NCBI GenBank assembly: GCA_024710005.1
Contig: JANJVQ010000012.1
Coordinates: 1 to 44,640, forward strand
Reading direction: 5' to 3'
DNA length: 44,640 nucleotides
Source: Paludibacter sp.
GTDB lineage: Bacteria > Bacteroidota > Bacteroidia > Bacteroidales > Paludibacteraceae
How positions within the stretch are numbered: position 1 is the first letter of the stretch; each line of letters opens with the position of its first letter. The notes under the pieces are model-generated. The model was not told where the DNA came from. It searched no databases and saw only the letters and a list, made by a program, of their open reading frames with translations. The translations under genes and the position numbers were made by a program. This document shows, piece by piece, positions 13,347 through 25,597 of the stretch.

Positions 13347-14024
13347 ATGACAGGTACGATAGTTAATACAATTGCCGTGATTGGCGGTGGAGTGATTGGT
13401 ATTTTACTAAAGAAAAGTATGCCGGAAAGAATTAAAACAATTTATTTCCAGGCAATTGGACTTTTTACATTGGCAATCGGTATTTCTATGGTGTGGGAAC
13501 TGAAGCATATCCTGATCGTGGTTGTAAGTCTGGCGCTGGGTTCACTTACCGGTGAATGGTTGAATCTTGAATCAGGAGCAGATAAGATGAGTAATTATCT
13601 GAAATTAAAACTAAAAATCGGCAGCGAGAAGTTTACTGAAGGATTAATTACGTCCTTTTTGTTGTTTTGCATAGGTTCAATGACCATCTTAGGCGCCATA
13701 CAGGAGGGTACAGGAGTTTCATCCGATTTATTATTCACCAAATCGCTGATGGACTTCTTTTCGGCCATCATCCTGGCTTCAGCTTTTGGTGTTGGAGTAG
13801 CAGTATCGGCCATACCCTTGTTGCTGTTTCAGGGTTCATTAACACTGTTGGCCATGGGTGCATCGCAGTTTTTTACACCAGAAATCATACACGGGCTCAC
13901 CAATATAGGAGGAATTTTACTCATCGGTTTAGGCATTAATATTTTAGAAATAAAAAAATTAAGGATAATGAACATGTTGCCGTCATTATTGTTTGTTGTT
14001 ATATTACTTTGGATATTTGCGTAG
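13347..14024 (+). CDS. DUF554 (YdfK/YqgA-type) integral membrane protein
   Basis: The 225-aa protein matches the DUF554 family. It begins 'MTGTIVNTIAVIGGGVIG', with about six hydrophobic segments and the conserved 'FCIGSMTILGAIQEG' and 'SAFGVGVAVSAIPLLLFQG'. It is an inner-membrane protein, and no transport substrate or activity is established for the family. An ATG further upstream (13296) overlaps the promoter region and adds 17 non-conserved residues; Met 13347 is preferred. It lies 48 bases before the carboxyltransferase gene but that gene has its own promoter, so co-regulation is uncertain. Confidence 0.85.
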   Translation: MTGTIVNTIAVIGGGVIGILLKKSMPERIKTIYFQAIGLFTLAIGISMVWELKHILIVVVSLALGSLTGEWLNLESGADKMSNYLKLKLKIGSEKFTEGLITSFLLFCIGSMTILGAIQEGTGVSSDLLFTKSLMDFFSAIILASAFGVGVAVSAIPLLLFQGSLTLLAMGASQFFTPEIIHGLTNIGGILLIGLGINILEIKKLRIMNMLPSLLFVVILLWIFA

Positions 14025-14048
14025 ATTTGCACAATTTTATTATTTTTG
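14016..14048 (+). promoter_or_regulatory. Promoter of the biotin-dependent carboxylase operon
   Basis: TTTG (14016-14019) and TATTTTTG (14041-14048) are 21 bases apart, close to the Bacteroidota consensus. The ATG follows 24 bases later. The -33 box lies within the last codons of the DUF554 gene. Confidence 0.5.
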
Positions 14049-14072
14049 TGCAGTTTTAAACCCGATTGAAAT

Positions 14073-15608
14073 ATGAACAAAAATGAGATATTCGAAAAGC
14101 GAATAAAAGCTTTACAGGAAATGGAGGATAATGCTGTAAACAAGCAGCATTTAAAAGGAAAATTAACGGCAAGAGAGCGATTAAATGTGTTATTTGACGA
14201 AGGAACCTTCTTTGAGTTTGATGCATTTGTGTCGCCATCTCAATCACCCATGAGTAGCCGGCAATCGAATTTTGGCGATGGCGTGGTAGTCGGAAGAGGT
14301 CTTGTGCAGGGAAAAAGTGTTTTTGCTTATGCGCAGGACTTTACTGTTTTAGGTGGGTCCTTAGGTTTCTCTCATGGCATGAAAATAGCCAAAGTGCAGG
14401 AAATGGCCTTGAAACTTGGAGCGCCAATCGTTGGACTGATGGACTCGGGAGGTGCCCGGATTCAGGAAGGTGTGAAGAGTCTTTCTGCCTACGCGACTAT
14501 CTTCAATAATAATGTCCGGTCATCGGGTATTGTGCCGCAAATCTCTGTAATACTGGGTCCTGCTGCCGGTGGTGCGGTATATTCGCCAGCACTTACTGAT
14601 TTTATCTTCATGACTAAAAACACATCCTATATGTTTGTAACCGGACCGGATGTGGTGAAGGAAGTGCTAAATGAAGACATTGATAAAGACGGACTGGGTG
14701 GGGGAGATGTGCATGCCAATAAAAGTGGAGTTGCGCATTTTGTGTCTGATGATGAGGAGCATACAATTTTGTTGGTACGTAAACTTCTATCTTATATTCC
14801 TTCAAACAATTTCGAGTCGCTGCCTGTTTCTAACCAGATTTCCTATTATAAAAGCAGACAGCAATACCTGAATAAAATTATACCGGATGATCCGAACCGT
14901 CCTTATGACATGAAGGAAATCATCAAAATTCTCGTGGATAAGGATAGTTTCTTTGAAGTCCATGAGGGGTATGCGCAAAACATTTTGGTTGGTTTTGCCC
15001 GTTTAAATGGTAAAACCATCGGTATTGTAGCCAATCAGCCCAAAGTGATGGCCGGAACACTGGATATCAATGCCAGCATCAAAGGCGCCCGCTTTGTCAG
15101 GTTCTGTGACGCATTTAATATTCCTCTGCTTATTCTGGAAGATGTTCCGGGATTCTTACCTGGTATTGAGCAGGAACACAATGGCATCATTCGAAACGGA
15201 GCTAAATTACTCTACGCTTTTTGTGAGGCTACTGTTCCTAAAATAACGGTTATTACCCGAAAAGCCTACGGAGGTGCTTACATCGTGATGAGTAGTAAAA
15301 ACACAGGCGGTGACTTCAATTTTGCCTGGCCTTCAGCCGAAATTGCCGTTATGGGTCCGGCTGGTGCTATCAAGATTGTAAATAAACATGAATTAGCCAA
15401 TGCGGAAGATAAGGCTGAAATGGAAAAAATGCTGACCGAGAAATATAAAGCTGAAATAGCCAATCCATATAAGGCAGAAGAAATCGGATTGATTGATGAA
15501 GTAATTAATCCTGAAACAACAAGGGAGGTATTAATCACTGCTTTCGAAATTTTATCCAATAAACAATATTCCAAACCGGAACGTAAACACGGTAGCATTC
15601 CTTTATAG
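14073..15608 (+). CDS. Acyl-CoA carboxylase carboxyltransferase subunit (PccB/MmdA type)
   Basis: This 511-aa carboxyltransferase of the propionyl-CoA carboxylase beta/methylmalonyl-CoA decarboxylase alpha family has two crotonase-like halves. The N-terminal half has 'LTARERLNVLFDEGTF', 'GGSLGFSHG' and the oxyanion GGARIQEG near residue 126. The C-terminal half has 'LLILEDVPGFLPG' and KAYGGAYIVMSSKN near residue 395. Biotin carboxylase and carrier genes follow in the same direction, forming a three-subunit enzyme. As no membrane decarboxylase beta subunit is encoded nearby, a soluble propionyl-CoA (or acetyl-CoA) carboxylase is more likely than a sodium-pumping decarboxylase, though a distant membrane subunit would change that. 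Confidence 0.9.
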   Translation: MNKNEIFEKRIKALQEMEDNAVNKQHLKGKLTARERLNVLFDEGTFFEFDAFVSPSQSPMSSRQSNFGDGVVVGRGLVQGKSVFAYAQDFTVLGGSLGFSHGMKIAKVQEMALKLGAPIVGLMDSGGARIQEGVKSLSAYATIFNNNVRSSGIVPQISVILGPAAGGAVYSPALTDFIFMTKNTSYMFVTGPDVVKEVLNEDIDKDGLGGGDVHANKSGVAHFVSDDEEHTILLVRKLLSYIPSNNFESLPVSNQISYYKSRQQYLNKIIPDDPNRPYDMKEIIKILVDKDSFFEVHEGYAQNILVGFARLNGKTIGIVANQPKVMAGTLDINASIKGARFVRFCDAFNIPLLILEDVPGFLPGIEQEHNGIIRNGAKLLYAFCEATVPKITVITRKAYGGAYIVMSSKNTGGDFNFAWPSAEIAVMGPAGAIKIVNKHELANAEDKAEMEKMLTEKYKAEIANPYKAEEIGLIDEVINPETTREVLITAFEILSNKQYSKPERKHGSIPL

Positions 15609-15634
15609 TGGTCAGTGGTTAGTGGTTAGTGGTC
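15607..15634 (+). repeat. Heptamer tandem repeat AGTGGT(C/T) at the stop codon
   Basis: Four heptamers, AGTGGTC, AGTGGTT, AGTGGTT and AGTGGTC, begin at the last two bases of the carboxyltransferase stop codon and fill part of the 82-base gap before accC. The same motif, in the same sense orientation, follows the korB stop. Confidence 0.8.
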
Positions 15635-15690
15635 AGTACTAATCATAATCTACCTGCTACTATCAAGTTATCAATATTAATGTATTAAAT

Positions 15691-17187
15691 ATGAAGAAAA
15701 GACTATTAATTGCCAACAGGAGTGAGATTGCTATTCGTATCATCCGCTCTGCCCATAAACAGGGCATGTGTGCAATCGTATTTCAGAGCGATAAAGAACC
15801 TGATGCCTTGTATCTCAAGTTTGCAGATGAAATTATTGATGCAAATGATGCCGATGATGAAAAACCTATATTCCTGAATCCTCAAAAGATTGTAGATTTA
15901 GCAAAGGAGCACGAAGTCGATCTGATACATCCGGGTTATGGTTTTTTATCTGAAAACCCTGACTTTGCTGCACTTTGTATTGCCAGTAACATCAACTTCA
16001 TTGGTCCGTCACCCGAACTAATTCGAGACATGGGACTTAAGACGGTAGCTAAGAAAATGGCTATTGAAGCGGGATTGCCTTTGGTTCCGGGTACAGATGG
16101 TCCGGTTACCGATGCACAAGCAGCGCGTGAGTTTGCCGATAAAATCGGATATCCGGTTATTTTGAAGGCTTCTGCCGGAGGTGGTGGCAGGGGTATGCGC
16201 ATTGTTGAAAAGCCTGAAACAATAGAAAGAAATTTCAAATCGGCTTATGATGAAGCACTTGCTGCATTTGGCAATGGAGATATCTTTATTGAAAAATACC
16301 TGCAAAATCCCAAACACCTCGAATTCCAGATTTTAGGCGATAAACACGGAAATGTGATTCATTTGGGAGAAAGAGAGTGTTCGTTGCAACGGAAACATCA
16401 GAAAATAATTGAAGAAGCGCCATCAGCAAGTGTTACACCTGCTATGAGGGCAGAAATGGGGTCAATGGCCGTTCGTTTTGCTCAAAAGATTGGATACTAT
16501 TCTGCCGGAACTATTGAATTTATCATGGATGAAGATGGTTCTTATTATTTCATGGAGATGAATACCCGTATTCAGGTAGAACATCCTGTAACAGAAATTA
16601 TTACCGGAGTTGACTTGGTGGATTGGCAAATCAGGGTCGCATTAGATGAAGTCTTAGACATAAAACAGGAAGATGTCAAAATTAAGGGCTGGGCAATTGA
16701 ATGCAGGGTCAATGCAGAAGATCCACAAAACCGATTCAGTCCGCAAACCGGATTTATCGACAAAATTCATTTTCCACAGGATCCGGGTATCAGAATTGAG
16801 ACAGGTTTTCTGAGTGGTTCCATGGTTACGCCATACTTCGATTCCATGATTGCCAAGATTATCGTGCACGGAGAAGACAGGAATGATGTAATAAACAAAA
16901 CATTGGATGCTCTGAATAAATTCAATATCATTGGGTTGAAAACGACTGTTCCTTTCTGCAGGACTGTACTTCAACATCCGCATTTTATTGAAGCGACTTA
17001 TACAACCCGTTGGGTGGATCAGGTTTATGCTCCTGAAATGCTTGAAGATGCTGATGATGAGATGATTGGCGCACTGGCTGCAACAATTATGTATGCTTCT
17101 GAATATTTACAGTTGCAGGGTGATATACCTGCTTATGAGAACGATGCACTGAATGTGTGGGTGTTGAACAAAAGATTAAACTATTGA
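15691..17187 (+). CDS. accC: Biotin carboxylase
   Basis: The enzyme is an ATP-grasp biotin carboxylase of 498 aa that carboxylates the biotin carried by BCCP using ATP and bicarbonate. It starts 'MKKRLLIANRSEIAIRII'. It has the glycine-rich ATP loop ASAGGGGRGMRIV near residue 160, HLGERECSLQRKHQKIIEE near 224 and MEMNTRIQVEHPVTE near 287, all standard. The C-terminus runs some 45 residues beyond the canonical domain, which is common when the gene belongs to propionyl-CoA-type operons. It follows the carboxyltransferase gene by 82 bases and precedes the BCCP gene by 4. Confidence 0.95.
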   Translation: MKKRLLIANRSEIAIRIIRSAHKQGMCAIVFQSDKEPDALYLKFADEIIDANDADDEKPIFLNPQKIVDLAKEHEVDLIHPGYGFLSENPDFAALCIASNINFIGPSPELIRDMGLKTVAKKMAIEAGLPLVPGTDGPVTDAQAAREFADKIGYPVILKASAGGGGRGMRIVEKPETIERNFKSAYDEALAAFGNGDIFIEKYLQNPKHLEFQILGDKHGNVIHLGERECSLQRKHQKIIEEAPSASVTPAMRAEMGSMAVRFAQKIGYYSAGTIEFIMDEDGSYYFMEMNTRIQVEHPVTEIITGVDLVDWQIRVALDEVLDIKQEDVKIKGWAIECRVNAEDPQNRFSPQTGFIDKIHFPQDPGIRIETGFLSGSMVTPYFDSMIAKIIVHGEDRNDVINKTLDALNKFNIIGLKTTVPFCRTVLQHPHFIEATYTTRWVDQVYAPEMLEDADDEMIGALAATIMYASEYLQLQGDIPAYENDALNVWVLNKRLNY

Positions 17188-17191
17188 TTTT

Positions 17192-17740
17192 ATGGGAACT
17201 TCGTATAAATATAAAAGGGATGCCTCGCGTTTGTTTATCGCGGTGCGTGACAACGGGAAAAGATATAAAATTTATATCCCCAGAGAATCGAATCCGGTTA
17301 TCAATGGCAATGAACAGGAAATTGATTTTGTGGAACAGGAGGATTTCCAGTATACCTTCGATCGAAACGGAAAAAGATTTCATTGTGAGTTGGTTTCGAG
17401 GGATCAAAATAAAGCAACCGTCAATGTAAACGGTGTAGAATATAAATTCAGTCTGGAATCAATTTTTTCTTATGTTCGCAGGGGCATGATTGCTACGGGA
17501 GAAGAAAAAGATTCAGCTAATAATATTGTCGCACCGATGCCGGGCAAAATTATCGATATCTTCCTGAATGAAGGGGATTTAGTAAATGCGGGTGAACCTA
17601 TTCTTACACTCGAAGCCATGAAGATGCAAAATGAGATAACCGCCGAATGCAACGGTGTTATTCAGAAAATACGGGTGAATCAGGGTCAATCGGTTATGAA
17701 AGACGAGTTATTGGTTGAAATACAGTCGATTGATGTTTAA
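17192..17740 (+). CDS. Biotin carboxyl carrier protein
   Basis: A 182-aa biotin carrier subunit with a C-terminal biotinyl domain, residues about 112-182. It has 'VAPMPGKIIDIFLNEGDLV' and the biotinylation motif EAMKMQNEI with Lys144 as the expected attachment site. The N-terminal 110 residues form a beta-rich region that probably docks the carrier to the other two subunits, as in propionyl-CoA carboxylases. It starts 4 bases after the accC stop, completing the carboxyltransferase-biotin carboxylase-carrier operon. Its stop overlaps the convergent ubiE stop by 4 bases. Confidence 0.92.
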   Translation: MGTSYKYKRDASRLFIAVRDNGKRYKIYIPRESNPVINGNEQEIDFVEQEDFQYTFDRNGKRFHCELVSRDQNKATVNVNGVEYKFSLESIFSYVRRGMIATGEEKDSANNIVAPMPGKIIDIFLNEGDLVNAGEPILTLEAMKMQNEITAECNGVIQKIRVNQGQSVMKDELLVEIQSIDV

Positions 17741-18483
17741 TTGACTTTTCTGAGCAAATATGCGCTGCAAACGTCAAATGTAAAACGTTTGTACTTGATT
17801 AGTTCAAAATCAAAAGATTGCAGTATTTGAATCAGTTTTTCCCCCCTGGGGAAAGCACCCATCGAATTTGTAAGGTATTTGTAATCGGATTTATCCAATA
17901 ATCCGGTTACAAATAACATATATATCCGGATATACAGCTTGTAGAGCAACAACATAACGCCCTTGTCCGGCTGATTTACTTCAATGATCAGAAAATGTCC
18001 TCCGGGTTTGAGTACCCGGTTGATTTCACGAAGTGATTGTGAGAGTTTTTCCAGGTTCCTGATTCCGAATGAAATAGTAACAGCATCAAAACTTTGATTT
18101 TCAAAACTCAGGGCAGCAGCATCCTCTACCATAAAATCGGTTTTTGCACGCACATGCTTATTGGCTACTTTCTGTTTGCCTATTTCCATCATCCCGGCTG
18201 AAATATCTATTCCGATGATTTTATCAGGCTTGAGTAGTTTATCCATCACTACTATCATATCGGCAGTGCCGGTAGCGATATCCAGTATTATTTTGGGAGA
18301 AAACTGCTTTAAGAAAGTTACTGCCTCTTTCCTCCAGCTATGAGCCATACCCCAGGAAATGACATTATTAAAACTGTCGTAATGAGCAGAAATTTTATCG
18401 AACAGGCTGATTAGTTGCTTTGTCTTATCTTCATTTGGGTCATAAGGCTTAACCTGATCATTCAATAATTCCCCGGAAATCAT
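17737..18483 (-). CDS. ubiE: Demethylmenaquinone methyltransferase
   Basis: This 248-aa class I methyltransferase matches MenG/UbiE. The motifs are 'DKISAHYDSFNNVISWGM' at the N-terminus, motif I ILDIATGTADMIV, the family-specific 'VTISFGIRNLEKL' and 'EINRVLKPGGHFLIIE'. It methylates demethylmenaquinone to menaquinone, the usual quinone of anaerobic Bacteroidota; a ubiquinone role is unlikely. Its ATG overlaps the lgt stop by 4 bases, so it is probably the last gene of a secA-lgt-ubiE operon. Confidence 0.93.
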   Translation of the reverse strand: MISGELLNDQVKPYDPNEDKTKQLISLFDKISAHYDSFNNVISWGMAHSWRKEAVTFLKQFSPKIILDIATGTADMIVVMDKLLKPDKIIGIDISAGMMEIGKQKVANKHVRAKTDFMVEDAAALSFENQSFDAVTISFGIRNLEKLSQSLREINRVLKPGGHFLIIEVNQPDKGVMLLLYKLYIRIYMLFVTGLLDKSDYKYLTNSMGAFPRGEKLIQILQSFDFELIKYKRFTFDVCSAYLLRKVN

Positions 18484-19283
18484 TTGGCAGCTTCAATTTT
18501 CTTCTTATTACTATTGATCACGAGCCAAATTCCCCAAATAATAAAAGGAATACTTAATAATTGACCCATATTCAGCAACATATCATTCTCAAACGATTCC
18601 TGGTTATTTTTCACAAATTCAATTAAAAATCTGGAGAAAAATATACCGATTAGAAACACACCGAAAATCAATCCGGTTTTCTTATAGGCTTCCTTCTTCC
18701 AGTACAACCAGTAGGTTAAACCAAAAGTTATCAAACAATAGATAATTTCATATATTTGAGTCGGATGCATGGGCTCAGTTTGTCCGTCACGTAAAAAAAT
18801 GAATCCCCAGGGCAGGGTAGTGGGGCCACCGTAAATTTCAGAATTCATCAGGTTACCCAAACGAATCATGGCCCCTGCAACTGCAACGCCTATGACTAAA
18901 CGATCGAATACCCAGATATAACCTTTTTTGGATACGTTCTTATTATAAAGATAGGTAGAAACCAATATTCCAATCGCTCCGCCATGGCTTGCCAAACCAC
19001 CTTGCCAGATATATAAGATCTCGATAGGATTAGCCAGGTAATAAGCTGGATTATAGAATAAACAGTGGCCGATTCTGGCCCCGATTACTGTACCTAAAAC
19101 AGTGTAAATAAACAAACCGTCCAACCATTTATCCGGTAGTTTTTCGTGTTTATATATCTTCTGTGTAATCATTAATGTCAACCAGATACCAAGTGCCCAA
19201 AGCAAACCATACCATCTGATGTGAAGACTTCCAATGCTGAAAATCTCAGGATCTACATTCCAGGTTATATAATTTAATAACAT
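18480..19283 (-). CDS. lgt: Prolipoprotein diacylglyceryl transferase
   Basis: Lgt transfers diacylglycerol from phosphatidylglycerol to the lipobox cysteine of prolipoproteins at the inner membrane. The 267-aa product has about seven hydrophobic segments. The Lgt motifs are 'HIRWYGLLWALGIWLT', 'GARIGHCLFYNP', the signature 'RLGNLMNSEIYGGPT' and 'MHPTQIYEIIY'. It lies 33 bases downstream of secA and overlaps ubiE by 4 bases. The pairing with secA makes sense functionally, since lipoproteins are Sec substrates. Confidence 0.95.
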   Translation of the reverse strand: MLLNYITWNVDPEIFSIGSLHIRWYGLLWALGIWLTLMITQKIYKHEKLPDKWLDGLFIYTVLGTVIGARIGHCLFYNPAYYLANPIEILYIWQGGLASHGGAIGILVSTYLYNKNVSKKGYIWVFDRLVIGVAVAGAMIRLGNLMNSEIYGGPTTLPWGFIFLRDGQTEPMHPTQIYEIIYCLITFGLTYWLYWKKEAYKKTGLIFGVFLIGIFFSRFLIEFVKNNQESFENDMLLNMGQLLSIPFIIWGIWLVINSNKKKIEAAK

Positions 19284-19316
19284 AATTTCTCAGATTTTAA
19301 TTTGTACCGGTAACTA

Positions 19317-22619
<3,303 letters not shown>

Positions 22620-22664
22620 TTTAGTATAATGTGTGTTATTTCAAAAACAAATTTTTAAGATTGA

Positions 22665-22672
22665 CAAAGATA
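22665..22672 (-). promoter_or_regulatory. -7 promoter element of secA
   Basis: The minus strand reads TATCTTTG 45 bases upstream of the secA ATG. No SecM-like upstream regulatory gene is present; the 228-base gap to aspS otherwise holds only AT-rich DNA and the aspS terminator candidate. Confidence 0.5.
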
Positions 22673-22802
22673 CAATTTTTTCTGTGTATCTCAATTAGAA
22701 TCAATGTAAAGATATGGATAAATTAGCAGTTGAAATCAGCAGTTTTAAATTATATTAATTTGTATCGCATAATTTATATTATGTAAAATACGATTTATCA
22801 AC

Positions 22803-22836
22803 AAATGAGGAATATGAAATCTCATATTCCCCATTC
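22803..22836 (-). terminator. Hairpin downstream of aspS
   Basis: GGAATATGA (22809-22817) and TCATATTCC (22822-22830) pair around an AATC loop, with further pairing outside (AATG/CATT). It lies 12 bases after the aspS stop on the minus strand. The T-rich tail is weak, so termination is probable rather than certain. Confidence 0.5.
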
Positions 22837-22847
22837 GTCTATAAAAA

Positions 22848-24599
22848 TTATTTAATGGTAATTGCAAGGTTTAATTCATCTAATTGTGACTGATCAATTA
22901 CTGATGGTGCATCAATCATTACATCACGACCTGCATTGTTTTTTGGAAATGCAATGCAATCACGAATTGAATCCAATCCGGCAAATAACGATACAAAACG
23001 ATCCAACCCAAAAGCCAATCCACCATGTGGTGGCGCACCATATTTGAATGCACTCATCAGGAAGCCAAATTGTGCTTCAGCTTTTTCCGGTGTAAAACCG
23101 AGTAATTCGAACATGCGGTTCTGCAGTTTGCTGTCATGGATACGTATCGATCCCCCACCCAGCTCTACTCCGTTTACAACCATATCGTAGGCATTGGCAC
23201 GAACCTGGCCGGGATCGGTATCCAGCAATGCAATATCTTCTGGCTTTGGCGATGTAAATGGATGATGCATAGCATAATAGCGTTTTGATTCTTCATCCCA
23301 CTCAAATAGTGGAAAATCAACGACCCATAAAGGTTTGTAGATGTTTTTATCACGAAGTCCTAACCTGGCACCTATCTCAAGACGTAATTCGCTAAGTGCT
23401 TTTTGCGTTTTAGATTTGTCACCCGCCAATATCAGGATTAAATCGCCCGGCTCAGCATTAAACAAAGCGGCAATTGATTTTAAATCATCCGGCGTGTAGA
23501 ATTTATCAATCGAAGATTTTAAAGAACCATCAGCCTCATAACGTATATATACCAATCCTTTTGCACCAATCTGAGGACGTTTTACAAAATCTGTCAATTC
23601 ATCAAGCTGTTTGCGGGTGTAGGATGCACATCCTTTTGCACAGATACCACCCACATAAGCAGCACTATCAAATACCACAAAATCTTTTCCAGAAACAGCA
23701 TCTTTTAATTCAACAAACTGCATGTCAAAACGAATATCCGGCTTATCTGAACCATAATACTTAATCGCATCCGCATACGTCATTCTGGGAAAATCACCCT
23801 GAATATCAATATTCTTGATAGTTTTGAAAAGATGCTTGGTCAATCCTTCAAAAATATTCAATACATCTTCCTGCTCTACAAACGACATTTCACAGTCTAT
23901 TTGGGTAAATTCGGGTTGTCGGTCGGCTCTTAAATCTTCATCCCTGAAACATTTAGCAATCTGAAAATACCGGTCGAAGCCTGAAACCATCAATAATTGC
24001 TTGAATAATTGTGGAGATTGCGGCAAAGCATAAAACTGTCCCGGATTCATCCTGGATGGCACAACAAAATCCCTGGCTCCTTCAGGGGTAGAACCTATTA
24101 ATATTGGTGTTTCAACTTCAAGAAAGTTTTGTTCATCCAGATATCTGCGGGTTTCAAATGTCATTTTATGACGCAAAATCAGATTTTCTCTGACATTACT
24201 TCTTCTTAAATCAAGATAACGATATTTCATACGGATATCATCTCCGCCATCCGTGTTTTCCTCAATTGTAAACGGAGGTGTAATGGCTTCGTTTAAGATA
24301 ACCAGTTTGTCAACGAGAATTTCGATGTCTCCTGTATTGATATGAGCATTTTTGCTGCTTCGTTCTGAAACAACACCGGAAACCTGAATAACAAATTCAC
24401 GACCGAGTTTATTTGCTTTCTCACAAAGTTCAGCATTAATTTCCTGATTGAATACAAGTTGGGTTACCCCGTAACGGTCTCGTATATCAACGAAAGTCAT
24501 ACCGCCCATTTTACGGGTCTTTTGTACCCATCCCGCCAGTGTTACTTTTTCTCCTGAGTTCTGAATGCGGAGTTCACCACAATTTTTAGTTCTGTACAT
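22848..24599 (-). CDS. aspS: Aspartyl-tRNA synthetase
   Basis: The 583-aa bacterial-type AspRS has an N-terminal OB-fold anticodon-binding domain (about 1-110, '[19 protein letters not shown]'). Its class II core has motif 2 in '[19 protein letters not shown]' and motif 3 in '[15 protein letters not shown]' near the C-terminus. The GAD insertion domain characteristic of bacterial AspRS lies between, at about 280-420. It charges tRNA-Asp; whether it also misacylates tRNA-Asn cannot be read from these motifs. A TACTTTTG box lies just upstream, and rsmG ends 60 bases further on the same strand. Confidence 0.97.
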   Translation of the reverse strand: MYRTKNCGELRIQNSGEKVTLAGWVQKTRKMGGMTFVDIRDRYGVTQLVFNQEINAELCEKANKLGREFVIQVSGVVSERSSKNAHINTGDIEILVDKLVILNEAITPPFTIEENTDGGDDIRMKYRYLDLRRSNVRENLILRHKMTFETRRYLDEQNFLEVETPILIGSTPEGARDFVVPSRMNPGQFYALPQSPQLFKQLLMVSGFDRYFQIAKCFRDEDLRADRQPEFTQIDCEMSFVEQEDVLNIFEGLTKHLFKTIKNIDIQGDFPRMTYADAIKYYGSDKPDIRFDMQFVELKDAVSGKDFVVFDSAAYVGGICAKGCASYTRKQLDELTDFVKRPQIGAKGLVYIRYEADGSLKSSIDKFYTPDDLKSIAALFNAEPGDLILILAGDKSKTQKALSELRLEIGARLGLRDKNIYKPLWVVDFPLFEWDEESKRYYAMHHPFTSPKPEDIALLDTDPGQVRANAYDMVVNGVELGGGSIRIHDSKLQNRMFELLGFTPEKAEAQFGFLMSAFKYGAPPHGGLAFGLDRFVSLFAGLDSIRDCIAFPKNNAGRDVMIDAPSVIDQSQLDELNLAITIK

Positions 24600-24624
24600 G
24601 CAATATATGATTGAAAAATTGACA

Positions 24625-24632
24625 CAAAAGTA
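24625..24632 (-). promoter_or_regulatory. -7 promoter element of aspS
   Basis: TACTTTTG on the minus strand, 25 bases before the aspS ATG, matches TAnnTTTG. It suggests that aspS is transcribed separately from rsmG. Confidence 0.45.
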
Positions 24633-24659
24633 GTAATTTTTTATGATTTGAAATCAATA

Positions 24660-25289
24660 TTATTTTCCCGGTATGGGAACGTACACTACTTTCTTGGTTT
24701 TAAAATAGTCCTCATTGAAATAATCACTTATTTCATAGCTGCTTGCAATATTTTTAAAAGGTAATATTTCATGCTGTAACTCCCCTCCTTTCAGACAAAT
24801 CAGTCCGTTAGGCAAAGCATTCTTTTGTTCTTTGACAATGTTTTTTCTAACTAATTTAACCAAATCATCCAATGACATTACGGCACGACTCACGACAAAA
24901 TCAAATTTGTTTTTTTCTTCCTGCACCCTAAGATGTTTTAAGTTGATGTTTTTCAACCCAATAGCATTTGCAACCTCCTGTCCTACCTTTATTTTTTTTC
25001 CAATTGAATCAATCAGTGTAAATTCAGATTCAGGAAAGAGAATAGCAAGTGGAATTCCCGGAAATCCACCTCCGGTGCCGACATCCAGAATCTTTGTGCC
25101 CGGTTTGAAACTGATAACCTGAGCAATAGCTAAAGAATGTAGTACATGGTGCAGATACAAATTTTCTATATCCTTTCGGGAAATTACATTGATTTTGGCG
25201 TTCCAGTCAGTATAAAGTTCATATAATGATTCAAACTGATGTATTTGAACATCTGATAAATCTTTAAAATATTTCGAAATCTCTTTCAT
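24660..25289 (-). CDS. rsmG: 16S rRNA (guanine527-N7)-methyltransferase
   Basis: RsmG (GidB) methylates G527 (E. coli numbering) of 16S rRNA using SAM; loss gives low-level streptomycin resistance in other bacteria. The 209-aa protein shows 'YTDWNAKINVISRKD', the SAM motif ILDVGTGGGFPGIPLA at 67-82 and 'FDFVVSRAVMSL', all diagnostic. Its own -7 box is at 25318-25325. It is not beside mnmG here, unlike in many other bacteria. Confidence 0.95.
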   Translation of the reverse strand: MKEISKYFKDLSDVQIHQFESLYELYTDWNAKINVISRKDIENLYLHHVLHSLAIAQVISFKPGTKILDVGTGGGFPGIPLAILFPESEFTLIDSIGKKIKVGQEVANAIGLKNINLKHLRVQEEKNKFDFVVSRAVMSLDDLVKLVRKNIVKEQKNALPNGLICLKGGELQHEILPFKNIASSYEISDYFNEDYFKTKKVVYVPIPGK

Positions 25290-25317
25290 TTACAACGTTA
25301 AAATAATAATGAGAGTA

Positions 25318-25325
25318 CAAAAGTA
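25318..25325 (-). promoter_or_regulatory. -7 promoter element of rsmG
   Basis: TACTTTTG on the minus strand lies 28 bases before the rsmG ATG and is divergent from the tRNA-Pro promoter. Confidence 0.4.
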
Positions 25326-25367
25326 TAACAAAAATTGAATTGTTACAGGAATTAATTAAGATTTTAA

Positions 25368-25398
25368 TTTGCAAGATAAAAAAATAACAGTATCTTTG
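25368..25398 (+). promoter_or_regulatory. Textbook Bacteroidota promoter of tRNA-Pro
   Basis: TTTG (25368-25371) and TATCTTTG (25391-25398) are exactly 19 bases apart, the best match to the Bacteroidota TTTG-N19-TAnnTTTG promoter in this window. The tRNA begins 21 bases downstream. Confidence 0.75.
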
Positions 25399-25419
25399 CA
25401 GCCGTTTTGAACAACATTT

Positions 25420-25494
25420 CGGGGTGTAGCGCAGTCCGGTTAGCGCACCTGCTTTGGGAGCAGGGGGTCGTGGGTTCGAATCCCGCTACCCCGA
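25420..25494 (+). tRNA. tRNA-Pro(UGG)
   Basis: A 75-nt cloverleaf: acceptor CGGGGTG pairs with TACCCCG (25487-25493) with discriminator A. The D arm is GCGC..GCGC, and the anticodon stem CCTGC/GCAGG encloses loop TTTGGGA (25453-25459), giving anticodon TGG at 25455-25457. The T arm contains GTTCGAATC. CCA is not encoded. It sits between its own strong promoter and an intrinsic terminator, so it is a single-gene unit. Confidence 0.97.
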
Positions 25495-25495
25495 C

Positions 25496-25535
25496 AAAAA
25501 AGCCACATGTATAGGTATGCAGGTGGCTTTTTTTG
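25496..25535 (+). terminator. Intrinsic terminator after tRNA-Pro
   Basis: AAAAAGCCAC and GTGGCTTTTTTT pair across a 16-base loop and end in a T run. It directly follows the tRNA. Confidence 0.8.
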
Positions 25536-25560
25536 TTTTCCTCATAATGTATTATCTTTG
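25532..25560 (+). promoter_or_regulatory. Promoter of fabD
   Basis: TATCTTTG at 25553-25560 with TTTG at 25532-25535 (17-base spacing), 37 bases before the fabD ATG. The -33 box falls in the T run of the tRNA terminator. Confidence 0.5.
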
Positions 25561-25597
25561 CAACTCAAAATTAATAGAACTAAAATTTAAAATATAA

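Noticed and set aside
14073-17740. Sodium-pumping methylmalonyl-CoA decarboxylase operon
   Set aside because: No membrane beta subunit or small gamma subunit accompanies the three genes, so a soluble carboxylase is the better reading from this window.
22620-22847. Possible small RNA or SecM-like regulator between aspS and secA
   Set aside because: Only AT-rich DNA, one -7 box and the aspS terminator hairpin are visible; no arrest-peptide frame.
25420-25560. tRNA-Pro as an integration site for a mobile island
   Set aside because: No integrase gene and no duplicated tRNA 3' end were seen; the neighbours are ordinary housekeeping genes.
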